A DNA stretch of 13,854 nucleotides. It comes from Pseudomonadota bacterium. GTDB taxonomy: Bacteria; Pseudomonadota; Alphaproteobacteria; Rhizobiales; Xanthobacteraceae. Below are positions 7,034 to 13,575 of the stretch, one piece after another. The notes beneath the pieces were generated by a model. That model was given only the letters and a program-made list of their open reading frames with translations, made no database searches and was not told the DNA's origin. The stretch lies in the NCBI GenBank assembly GCA_023390955.1, contig JAEWBW010000674.1, positions 1-13,854 of the forward strand. Reading direction: 5' to 3'. Both the position numbers and the translations under genes were made by a program. How positions within the stretch are numbered: the stretch's first letter is position 1; every line of letters begins with the position of its first letter.

Positions 7034-8185
7034 TCAATCCATCACGAGTGGATCGCGACCACATTTGAAATCCGGCGCCAACCTGTCTGCGATCTTGATG
7101 GCCTGATCGTTGGCATCACGCCCTCGGCGGACGTTAACGATGCCAGCCACGCAGGAGGTCTTGTCCGCTTGCAGTCTATGGATCGTCAGCACCTGGCGAT
7201 CATCCAGGAAATATCGATGGATCGCGGCGACAGGCTTACCGTCGAGAAGTCTCCATTCAATCACATTGTTCGGGTCGGCGAACGCTCCCTCCAATGCATC
7301 GTAAACGCTCTTTCCGCCCTCAGCCGAACGACCAAACTGCACAAACTCACGGGCGTCCGCGGAGAACATGGTCACCGTCCAACCGTCCGGACCTGACGGA
7401 CAACGCTCTTCCTGAACCGGATTATCCCCGGTGCCACTTCGTCGGACGACCTTGCAGAGATCGTGTCGATTTGCGCGAACGTCATCGATCTTCGTGTAGG
7501 TGCGCGTCACTGTCCCCGCCGGGGATTGCGCAGCGAGACGCATTTGCGGGTCGTTGTGCGTCACCGGCTGCCCAGGGGTCATGGGGACGGTCTCGCCGTC
7601 TGCCTTGGAGGCAGCCGCGAAGCGGGCCTGGGACAGCGGCGCGAAGTCCAGCTGTTGCGCCTCGGCGCGCCATACGAGCTCACGTTCGCAGCCGATCATT
7701 TCGGCCGTCGAGCGAGCTCCTTTTTGACCGCAATTCGCACCGCCCACACTTGCCCAGAGCTTTGACAGGCTTGCGACGCGCTCCGACTTTATCCCGAAGC
7801 CGACCACCGTGTAGCGCTTGACCAGCCCATCCGACCGCGAGATGAAGATTGCGGAATTCCACCCGTGAGCGTTGGAAAAGAGACTCCAGGCCCCCTCGCA
7901 TTGCAGCGTCGCTTCATCAACGGTCCAGAACTCGTGACCGCCGACAAGACGACCATGTTCGATTGTCGGGCCGGAAAGAGGTTTGCCGCCGACCTGCTTG
8001 CAGAGACCGGCAATGTCGCGAACATTCGACAAGACTTGCGCCGGCAAGTCCGACGTCGGGTCACCACATAGCCGCGTCTCGGCGAACTGCTGACAATTCG
8101 GAGCACTGGCTTCCGACGCCGGCGCCGCCGACGCTCCACCAGAAGACACACAGAAGACAACAAGGACGAACAGGAGTGCGCGCAT
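7034..8185 (-). CDS. Cysteine-rich exported protein of unknown function
   Basis: A 383-residue protein with an N-terminal signal peptide (MRALLFVLVVFC, then a likely cut after GGASA, about residue 21). The mature part has ten cysteines (APNC, RLCGD, GLCKQ, LQCEG, ANCGQ, IGCER, DLCKV, ERCPS, TSCVA, FKCGR). An even number in an exported protein suggests up to five disulfides in the periplasm. Two halves can be seen, about 24-190 and 215-383, joined by a Gln/Pro-rich stretch. I do not recognise the family. Two ATGs stand in tandem at 8188 and 8185; GAGGA at 8193-8197 is best spaced (seven bases) for 8185. The leader can form two exclusive hairpins, one of which pairs part of this Shine-Dalgarno. 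The gene stands apart from its neighbours, with 167 bases to the small ORF downstream and 193 to the gene upstream. Confidence 0.85.
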   Translation of the reverse strand: MRALLFVLVVFCVSSGGASAAPASEASAPNCQQFAETRLCGDPTSDLPAQVLSNVRDIAGLCKQVGGKPLSGPTIEHGRLVGGHEFWTVDEATLQCEGAWSLFSNAHGWNSAIFISRSDGLVKRYTVVGFGIKSERVASLSKLWASVGGANCGQKGARSTAEMIGCERELVWRAEAQQLDFAPLSQARFAAASKADGETVPMTPGQPVTHNDPQMRLAAQSPAGTVTRTYTKIDDVRANRHDLCKVVRRSGTGDNPVQEERCPSGPDGWTVTMFSADAREFVQFGRSAEGGKSVYDALEGAFADPNNVIEWRLLDGKPVAAIHRYFLDDRQVLTIHRLQADKTSCVAGIVNVRRGRDANDQAIKIADRLAPDFKCGRDPLVMD

Positions 8186-8192
8186 CATTCAT

Positions 8193-8248
8193 TCCTCGGC
8201 ACGAACGCTTGCGGCAGTGCGATTTCTCACTCCGCACTTGCTGCCGAG
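8193..8248 (-). promoter_or_regulatory. Leader able to form alternative hairpins that mask or free the Shine-Dalgarno
   Basis: On the minus strand CTCGGCA (8242-8248) can pair with TGCCGAG (8195-8201). The latter contains GAG of the Shine-Dalgarno GAGGA (8193-8197), so this seven-pair stem would hide the ribosome site. The same CGGCA can instead pair with TGCCG at 8212-8216 as part of a stem that also includes GTGCG/CGCAC (8233-8237 with 8217-8221), which leaves the Shine-Dalgarno open. The two foldings exclude each other. The pairings are read directly; the switch, its trigger and whether the transcript includes this stretch are inference. The repeats could equally be a protein-binding operator. 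Confidence 0.4.
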
Positions 8249-8300
8249 AGGTCACCCCTAAGTGAATTTTCCAAAGACCGCTTGAATTGTGACGCAAGCT

Positions 8301-8336
8301 GGATCCGCTAAATTTTACGAAAACTTGTGCGGATCC
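8301..8336. repeat. Perfect 8-base inverted repeat with AT-rich spacer
   Basis: GGATCCGC (8301-8308) and GCGGATCC (8329-8336) form a perfect inverted repeat separated by 20 AT-rich bases. It lies between the stop of the DJ-1/PfpI-family gene (8379) and the start of the cysteine-rich exported protein (8185). It could be the terminator of the first, though no T-run follows, or a dyad operator over the promoter of the second. The AT-rich spacer between GC-rich arms favours the operator view slightly. Confidence 0.5.
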
Positions 8337-8378
8337 GGCCGAACCCGGACAGCGCCTTGAGCGCCTCCGCCCGTCCGG

Positions 8379-9047
8379 TCACGAGCGGAGTGCCGCCAGG
8401 AGCTGCTTTGCCATCGGGCCTGCGGAGGCCGGGTTCTGGCCCGTGATCAGCCGGCCATCGACAACCACATTCGGTTGCCAGTTGTCCGCTGACGAATAGA
8501 CAGCGCCTTCAGCCCGGAGCGCATCCTCGAGCTCAAACGGGACATCCTCGCGGGCGTAATCGTACTCTTCCTTCTTCGAGAACGAGGTGAGTTTCTTGCC
8601 GCGCACGAAGGGAACGCCGTCGCCAAGGTCAACGCCGAGCAGCGAGCACGGGCCATGACAGACGGCGCTCACGATCTTCCCCGTGCTCCAGGAGCGCGCG
8701 ACGGCGCGCTGCACCTCAGCATTGCGCGCAATGTCGACCATCGGGCCGAGACCGCCGGGTATCAGGATGGCGTCGTAGTCCGCCGCATCGACCTCCGATA
8801 GCTTGCGGCTCCGGTTGAGACGCCGGAAAGCCTTGCTTTCGAAGAACGACTTCTGCTCCTCATCCTTCTGGTCGTAGGCATCGAAGGGCGTCCATCCGCC
8901 CGCAATGGACGCGAACTCCACCGCGATCCCCGCCGCGTCAAGCACGGCGAAGGGGTGAGCAACCTCAGCGAAGAAGAAGCCGGTCTTGCGATTATGCGGC
9001 CCGATAATGGCTGCATTGGTGACGATACACAGAACGTGCTGAGTCAC
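8379..9047 (-). CDS. DJ-1/PfpI-superfamily protein (Hsp31/glyoxalase III-like)
   Basis: A 222-residue cytoplasmic protein of the DJ-1/PfpI superfamily, in the Hsp31/glyoxalase III-like branch. The nucleophile-elbow motif AVCHGP places the reactive cysteine at C130 followed by H131, and E28 in the FFFAEVAHPF segment is the conserved acidic partner beside the cysteine. Members act as chaperones or as glutathione-independent glyoxalases that turn methylglyoxal into lactate; some protect against carbonyl stress. The loop usually read as GGHG is GGLG here (98-101), so an often conserved histidine is missing and catalysis may differ. Translation starts at GTG 9047, backed by GGAGGGG seven bases upstream. 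It may be co-transcribed with the DapD-type gene 116 bases before it, although a strong hairpin lies between. Family sure, activity uncertain. Confidence 0.88.
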   Translation of the reverse strand: MTQHVLCIVTNAAIIGPHNRKTGFFFAEVAHPFAVLDAAGIAVEFASIAGGWTPFDAYDQKDEEQKSFFESKAFRRLNRSRKLSEVDAADYDAILIPGGLGPMVDIARNAEVQRAVARSWSTGKIVSAVCHGPCSLLGVDLGDGVPFVRGKKLTSFSKKEEYDYAREDVPFELEDALRAEGAVYSSADNWQPNVVVDGRLITGQNPASAGPMAKQLLAALRS

Positions 9048-9101
9048 GGTGACGCCCCTCCATCAATCTCAAAAGACCATGCGCTTCGCACATGGTTGTA
9101 C

Positions 9102-9131
9102 CGGCGCAGTGTGACAGACACCCCTGCGCCG
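9102..9131 (-). repeat. GC-rich perfect inverted repeat between the DapD-type and DJ-1-type genes
   Basis: CGGCGCAG (9102-9109) and CTGCGCCG (9124-9131) make a perfect eight-base stem with a 14-base loop, 32 bases after the DapD-type stop and about 55 before the GTG of the next gene. It is the strongest hairpin in this part of the window and may end or attenuate the upstream transcript; no T-run follows it on either strand. Confidence 0.45.
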
Positions 9132-9163
9132 ATATTTCAAAAGAGAATGATGGCCGAAGCGGC

Positions 9164-10135
9164 CTAGCCGTGCAGTTGCGCGTTGAGGCCGTCCCAGATT
9201 TTTGCGCGTTTGGCTGCCTCGAGAGCGCCGCTCTGGGAATTGCGACGGAAGAGAAGGCCCTTCTGGCCCGAGAGCTCTTTCGCTTTCACGACGCGGCCGT
9301 CTTCGAGGAGGATGCGCGCCCCCGCCGTGACATAACAGCCGGCTTCGACGATGCAGTCGTCACCCAGCGAGATGCCGATGCCGGCATTGGCGCCGATCAG
9401 GCAGCGCTCGCCAACAATGATCCGCTCCTTGCCGCCTCCCGACAGCGTGCCCATGATCGACGCGCCGCCGCCAATGTCGCTGCCGTTTCCGACGACCACA
9501 CCGGCGCTGATCCGGCCTTCGACCATGCAGGGACCGAGCGTACCCGCATTGAAGTTGCAGAAGCCCTCATGCATGACGGTCGTGCCCGGAGCCAGATGGG
9601 CGCCGAGCCTGACGCGATCCGCATCCGCGATCCGCACATCCGCGGGCGTCACGTATTCGGTCATGCGCGGAAACTTGTCGACGCCCGTCACCTCGAACGT
9701 CAGGCCGCGCTTTCGCGCCAGCATCCGCGCTTCCGGCACGCGAGCGCCTTCACAGGGACCGAGCGTCGTCCAGGCGACGTTGGGCAGCAGGCCGAAGATC
9801 CCGTCCAGGTTCAGGCAATTGGGCTGGACGAGCCGGTGGCTCAGCAGATGGAGCCGAAGATAGGCGTCGTGCACATCGGCCGGCGCGGACGCGAGGGAGC
9901 CGATGTCCGTGCGAATGGGGACGATGTCGACATTGCGGATGTCGTCGTGCCGCGCATATCCATCCGCCGTCTCGCCCAGCGATTTGCCGATCTCGGCGTT
10001 CGTCAGCCGTGCCGTTGCCGCCTTGTCGGCCCCCGCAACCAGGCTCAGCCGGAGAAACCAGGAATCCAGCACGCGGCCATCGGCGGCAATCGTCGCAAAC
10101 CCCTCGCCGGTCGCGCCCTTCTGCTCCATCGTCAT
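9164..10135 (-). CDS. dapD: Tetrahydrodipicolinate N-succinyltransferase, actinobacterial type
   Basis: A 323-residue hexapeptide-repeat acyltransferase. DapD moves succinyl from succinyl-CoA to tetrahydrodipicolinate in the succinylase route to meso-diaminopimelate and lysine, in the cytoplasm as a trimer. The sequence follows the longer mycobacterial/actinobacterial DapD family almost motif for motif: GFATIAADGRVLDSWF (12-27), DAYLRLHLLSHRLV (90-103), GVDKFPRM (151-158), RIADADRVRLGAHLAPGTT (168-186), MHEGF (188-192, the segment holding the catalytic glutamate in the Mycobacterium enzyme), VEGRISAGVVVG (205-216), SIMGTLSGGG (226-235) and ISLGDDC (255-261). Escherichia coli-type DapD is shorter (about 275) and different. 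ATG 10135 was chosen over GTG 10150 because GGGAG lies eight bases before it. An actinobacterial-type copy in what looks like an alphaproteobacterium suggests transfer or a second copy beside the usual enzyme. Confidence 0.9.
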   Translation of the reverse strand: MTMEQKGATGEGFATIAADGRVLDSWFLRLSLVAGADKAATARLTNAEIGKSLGETADGYARHDDIRNVDIVPIRTDIGSLASAPADVHDAYLRLHLLSHRLVQPNCLNLDGIFGLLPNVAWTTLGPCEGARVPEARMLARKRGLTFEVTGVDKFPRMTEYVTPADVRIADADRVRLGAHLAPGTTVMHEGFCNFNAGTLGPCMVEGRISAGVVVGNGSDIGGGASIMGTLSGGGKERIIVGERCLIGANAGIGISLGDDCIVEAGCYVTAGARILLEDGRVVKAKELSGQKGLLFRRNSQSGALEAAKRAKIWDGLNAQLHG

Positions 10136-10192
10136 TTGAATGTCTCCCACTACGATCCTGCACCTTATGCATACGCGTTAGCGTGGTGGCGC

Positions 10193-10798
10193 TTAAGGCC
10201 GCAAGTCCGTATTGGACATGTCGGCACGTAAATTTTCGAGCAGAAGGGCAATCTGTTCCCGGCTCTCCAGCCGCAATTTGGTGCCGGAGAAGGCGCTGAA
10301 CATCCTGGAATGGCCGGCAAAGGAGGATGGCGTCTGCCGGGTCCAATAGGCTTCCGCCCAATTCATCAGCTCGGCAGCGTCATGATCTGTTGCTCCCGGT
10401 CGCAGGCCGCGGGCAAGCAGCCCGGCGCGGCAGACGCTCCACGGCAGATCCAGCCAAATGAGGCTGGTCGCCCTGGGAAGGGCCATTTCCGCCAGCCATC
10501 CGAATACGCCTTCGACAATCCAGCGGGGTTGGTCAGCCCGATCCAGAACCATCTGTCGCGCAACGTCTTCGTTGCGCTTTCGGCCATAGCTGCCTTCTTC
10601 CCAGTGCAGCCGGTCGAGATCGATAGCCGGGATGTTTGCCAGATTGGCGATGGCTTCGGCCAGCGTGCTCTTGCCGGAGCCACTGTTGCCGATGATCACC
10701 GTGCGTTCGGTCAGAGGTTCAGTCATTGGAGCCGCCGATGGCTGGTTCTCTGATGTCGGGAAACGGTTGGTCGACATGTGTGATGGAGATGTTAGCAT
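10193..10798 (-). CDS. P-loop nucleotide kinase-like protein (adenylate-kinase/FlaR type)
   Basis: A 201-residue P-loop NTPase. Walker A is GNSGSGKST (37-45), followed by a PAIDLDRLHWEEG segment that in adenylate-kinase-like proteins holds the substrate-side acidic residue. RPRWIVEGVFG-type and LIWLDLPW segments form the later strands (about 90-120). Proteins of this kind are often annotated as AAA ATPase, shikimate-kinase-like or topology modulation protein; the true substrate is unknown. The start ATG 10798 has a strong Shine-Dalgarno, GGAGG, seven bases upstream (10806-10810), better than the internal ATG at 10726 just before the fold. Accepting it adds a 24-residue Ser/Pro-rich tail. It is divergent from the acetyltransferase gene, whose ATG is 44 bases away, and lies 57 bases before the DapD-type gene. 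Confidence 0.85.
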   Translation of the reverse strand: MLTSPSHMSTNRFPTSENQPSAAPMTEPLTERTVIIGNSGSGKSTLAEAIANLANIPAIDLDRLHWEEGSYGRKRNEDVARQMVLDRADQPRWIVEGVFGWLAEMALPRATSLIWLDLPWSVCRAGLLARGLRPGATDHDAAELMNWAEAYWTRQTPSSFAGHSRMFSAFSGTKLRLESREQIALLLENLRADMSNTDLRP

Positions 10799-10842
10799 GT
10801 TCGCGCCTCCGTCGGCCGCACTTTGAGAATGGGGATGCGTTC

Positions 10843-11409
10843 ATGCCAGAGTCCGCCGTGGCCACGGCATTTCCAATTCTTTCGACGGACCGTCTGGTCA
10901 TGCGGGCCGTGAGCATGGACGACTTGTCTTCGATCCGTGCCCTGCTGGGGATCGCCGAGGTCACACGCTATTCCAACATTCCGGATTTGCCGACCGAAGA
11001 GCAGACCATCGAGTTCGTGCGGAATATGTCGGAGCTGTATCAATCGGGGAATGGCTGCGCCTGGATGATCGAAGATCGCCCGTCGCACGCGTTCGTTGGC
11101 GTTTTCCGCTTCAACTGGTTCCATAAGCCGTGGAAGTGTGGCGGCATCGGATATGAATTACATCCGAGCTTCTGGGGGCGCGGCCTGATGACTGAGGCGC
11201 TGCGTGCAGCAATCCGTTGCGGCCACGATACTTTCGGGCTCAATCGCATCGAAGCCTGGACCTTGCCCGGCAACGGAGCTTCTGATCGCGTGCTCGAAAA
11301 AGGTGGATTCCGTTACGAAGGGACCCTGCGCCAGAAGGCGTGGTTCAAAGGCACCTTCCACGATTTCCGCATGTTCGGCCGGGTGACCGATGATGCGCTG
11401 TGCGAATAG
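10843..11409 (+). CDS. GNAT-family N-acetyltransferase (RimJ/RimL type)
   Basis: A 188-residue acetyltransferase of the GNAT fold, RimJ/RimL branch (Acetyltransf_3), which moves acetyl from acetyl-CoA to a protein N-terminus, amine or antibiotic. The sequence begins TDRLVMRAVSMDDLSSIRALLG, typical for the branch. The acetyl-CoA loop is seen as PSFWGRGLMTEAL (the R/QxxGxG/A-like turn), and the C-terminal part LNRIEAWTLPGNGASDRVLEKGGFRYEG is the usual LxRIxA....N.AS..vLEK.GF.yEG pattern. ATG 10843 was chosen, with GGGGA seven bases upstream; upstream in-frame ATGs reach into the divergent kinase gene and give unlike sequence. The substrate is unknown. It converges with the MFS exporter gene, separated by 43 bases. 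Confidence 0.9.
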   Translation: MPESAVATAFPILSTDRLVMRAVSMDDLSSIRALLGIAEVTRYSNIPDLPTEEQTIEFVRNMSELYQSGNGCAWMIEDRPSHAFVGVFRFNWFHKPWKCGGIGYELHPSFWGRGLMTEALRAAIRCGHDTFGLNRIEAWTLPGNGASDRVLEKGGFRYEGTLRQKAWFKGTFHDFRMFGRVTDDALCE

Positions 11410-11434
11410 CCCTTGCCCGACATAGGACGAACCC

Positions 11435-11446
11435 GGCAGCGCTGCC
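11435..11446. terminator. Perfect palindrome between convergent genes
   Basis: GGCAGCGCTGCC is a perfect 12-base palindrome in the 43-base gap between the acetyltransferase stop and the MFS stop. The place fits a shared end signal, but as a hairpin it lacks a loop unless inner pairs open, and there is no T-run. Confidence 0.25.
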
Positions 11447-11452
11447 TGCGCG

Positions 11453-13099
11453 TCACGAATTCCGGTCTTGCAGCAGCAGGGTCACGCGGGGCAGCTCCTT
11501 GCCGCGATGGTAGCCGCGTGCACGCACGACGGCTTCGCTGTCTGCGAGGTTAAGGCGCTCGATCCCGCGCTGCAGCTCATGCCAGTCACGGATGACAAAT
11601 GTCTCCACCCAATGCGTGGGGTCGCTGACATCACGCGACAAGGCCCAGCCCACCGCGCCGTCGCGATAGCGCGACAGCCGGACTTCCGCCATGGCGGCGC
11701 GAAACGCTTCGGCGTCGGACGGATCGACGTGGTAGCTGACGGCAGCCCGCAGCGGATTCCGGGCGCTGTGCAGCAGCGGCGTCATCTCTTCGGCAATCGA
11801 CAAGACAGGCGGTTCGGTGATGGCCGAGGCCGATGGATCGTCGATCTCGGCCGGGAGCTGGATGGCCCGCGTGAGCAGCGCAATCCCAACGCCGGAAATC
11901 CCCGCGGCGAGGATCGTTCCCTTCAGACTGGCGTAGTCGCCGAGCCACCCCCACAGGAGCGCGCCAATACCCATGGCGCCGTTGAAAATCGCCTGGTACA
12001 GCGCCAGCGCGCGGGCGCGCACCCAAGGCGCGGCAGCCAATTGCACCGTTGCCTGCAGGTTCGAGGCGCCGACGATCCAGCCGATGCCGAACACGAACAG
12101 CGCGGCATACGCGACCGTGGCGCTGGGCACGATGGCAAGCGGCACCAATGAAAGGCCGCACGCCACGCCGGCCAGGAAGATCAGGTTGTTGCGTGGAAAC
12201 AATCTGTTCAGCGCGGGCATGATCAAGCCGCCCAACACCGCACCTGTGCCGATGACGCCCATCATCAGGCCGAACGACGCGGACGAAAGCCCGAGCACCT
12301 GACGCACATACAATGGCAGCAGGGCCCAGATTGCACTTGCACAGCCAAAGAAGGCCGCCGAGCGGACCAGCGTGCTGCGCACCACGGGTTCATGCAGCGC
12401 ATAGGCGAGGCCCATGCGCATCGCCGACTGGAACGGCTCGGGCGGAACGTCGGTGGTCGCCTGCTTGCGCGGGAACGTCAGGAAGACGCCGACGACGAGC
12501 GCAACGAAGGCAAAGGACGCCGCGTTCGCGGCGAAAGCAATTGTCGCGCCGGCAACGGCCAGGATCACGCCGCCAATCGCAGGACCGATGGCCCGGGCGA
12601 TATTGAAGCCGACCGCGTTGAGGACCAAAGCCTGCGCCAGCGACTGGCGCGGCACGGTGAGAGGCACGGAAGCTGCCCATGCCGGGCCGTTCAGCGCGGC
12701 GCCCACCGCCAGCAGGACGGTCAGCACCAGCAGCATCGCGGGATCGACATGCCCCATCGCCGCAACGATCGCGAGGACCGCGGAGGCAGCGAGCATGAGC
12801 ATGTTGGTCACGATCAGCAGGCGCTTACGGTCCATCAGATCGGCAATGGCACCGGCCGGAAGGGCGAGAAGCAGCACCGGCAGCTGCGCGGCCGTCTGGA
12901 CCAGGCTGACCATGATCGGGCTGGGCGCCAGATCCGTCATGATCCACGCGCTGGCCGCGTTCTGGATCCAGGTCCCCAGCGCAGAAACCGTGTTGGCCAG
13001 CCACAGCCAGACAAAGGCGCGACTGGCGAATGGCGCCCAGGCGGACTGCGAAACCGCACGGCTCGGGGCATCCGGGGCGACTTCATCCTGAGAAGACAT
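11453..13099 (-). CDS. MFS_3-type exporter with C-terminal monooxygenase-like domain
   Basis: A 548-residue inner-membrane transporter of the major facilitator superfamily, MFS_3 (EntS-like) branch, known for export of siderophores and small metabolites by proton antiport. Eleven to twelve hydrophobic segments span about residues 25-420. The motif-A-like loop GAIADLMDRKR (83-93) lies between helices 2 and 3. The last 107 residues (about 442-548, from LLHSARNPLRAAVSY) are soluble and resemble the dimeric alpha-beta barrel of antibiotic biosynthesis monooxygenases; this tail is typical of many MFS_3 proteins. ATG 13099 was preferred over 13120 because AGGA lies six bases upstream, while nothing precedes 13120. 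The cargo is unknown, and no biosynthesis gene lies nearby. The FixK-like site at 13227-13240 is placed better for the divergent gene than for this one. Confidence 0.9.
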   Translation of the reverse strand: MSSQDEVAPDAPSRAVSQSAWAPFASRAFVWLWLANTVSALGTWIQNAASAWIMTDLAPSPIMVSLVQTAAQLPVLLLALPAGAIADLMDRKRLLIVTNMLMLAASAVLAIVAAMGHVDPAMLLVLTVLLAVGAALNGPAWAASVPLTVPRQSLAQALVLNAVGFNIARAIGPAIGGVILAVAGATIAFAANAASFAFVALVVGVFLTFPRKQATTDVPPEPFQSAMRMGLAYALHEPVVRSTLVRSAAFFGCASAIWALLPLYVRQVLGLSSASFGLMMGVIGTGAVLGGLIMPALNRLFPRNNLIFLAGVACGLSLVPLAIVPSATVAYAALFVFGIGWIVGASNLQATVQLAAAPWVRARALALYQAIFNGAMGIGALLWGWLGDYASLKGTILAAGISGVGIALLTRAIQLPAEIDDPSASAITEPPVLSIAEEMTPLLHSARNPLRAAVSYHVDPSDAEAFRAAMAEVRLSRYRDGAVGWALSRDVSDPTHWVETFVIRDWHELQRGIERLNLADSEAVVRARGYHRGKELPRVTLLLQDRNS

Positions 13100-13226
13100 C
13101 TGGGGTCCTGACATGCCCATGGTTACGCTGGCACTATCAGACGCCCCTGGCCTGCCTGCCGATCCGGTTATAAATCACAGGGGCGCGGTTCCTTCCAGAC
13201 GTCCTCACCCGGCAAGCGGTGCGATC

Positions 13227-13240
13227 TTGACATGGATCAA
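13227..13240 (+). promoter_or_regulatory. FixK/FNR-like binding site with -10 element
   Basis: TTGACATGGATCAA matches TTGAT-N4-ATCAA with one deviation (fifth base C). On the plus strand GACAAT (13262-13267, four of six to TATAAT) follows after 21 bases, close to ideal for a class II FNR/FixK promoter. Predicted transcription starts near 13275, giving a leader of about 48 bases to the ATG at 13323. No comparable -10 is seen at the matching distance toward the divergent MFS gene. Confidence 0.65.
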
Positions 13241-13322
13241 GGGCACCAGTCGCTGCCCAGCGACAATTCAGTCCGCGTGCACACAGATCGGGACCGTCGC
13301 CAGTTGGCACGAGGAAGCGGGG

Positions 13323-13499
13323 ATGCCCATGGCCAGGATCAAGAAGCTCTCGGTCGAGAAGGCCCTCAACGAGTTGCGCAAGGCGGATGCGCCAGACCCT
13401 CCCTCGCGTGACGAAAAGACAGAAGCGCTTCACAAAGAGATTGCGCGCATGAAGGCCCAACGACTGCGGCTTGAGCGATCGTCAACGAAGCGCGATTGA
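13323..13499 (+). CDS. Small charged protein of unknown function (58 residues)
   Basis: A 58-residue, strongly charged, helix-prone protein: MPMARIKKLSVEKALNEL, a short Pro/Asp stretch (DAPDPPSRDE), then EALHKEIARMKAQRLRLERS with spacing suited to a coiled coil, and a basic end. There are no cysteine residues and no membrane segment. The ATG at 13323 has GAGGAAG at 13311-13317; a second ATG at 13329 is possible. Frame upstream of this start (to 13113) looks non-coding and contains the promoter. The FixK-like site and -10 at 13227-13267 make it a candidate member of an oxygen-responsive regulon. The family is not recognised; it might be a small regulator or adaptor. Confidence 0.7.
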   Translation: MPMARIKKLSVEKALNELRKADAPDPPSRDEKTEALHKEIARMKAQRLRLERSSTKRD

Positions 13500-13575
13500 G
13501 AGGCAGAGGCGGCGCTCGTCTCAGAGAAGCTGCTTCGTCATCACTGAGCTTCAGGGAAAGCCAGGGTGTGACCGG

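Noticed and set aside
9092..10231. Long plus-strand open frame of 379 codons opposite the dapD-type gene
   Set aside because: It is the complement of a clearly recognised gene in GC-rich DNA; its translation is rich in Arg, Ala and Asp and has no domain pattern.
10726..10842. Extension of the acetyltransferase to ATG 10726
   Set aside because: It would overlap the divergent kinase gene and its strong Shine-Dalgarno, and the extra sequence does not resemble the family.
11453..11780. MFS exporter fused to a monooxygenase-like domain as a new fusion
   Set aside because: A soluble C-terminal tail of this kind is already usual for the MFS_3 family, so it is not unusual.
13471..13488. TTGAGCGATCGTCAA near the end of the 58-residue gene
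   Set aside because: The half-sites are separated by seven bases, not six, and the sequence lies inside coding DNA with no gene start in reach.
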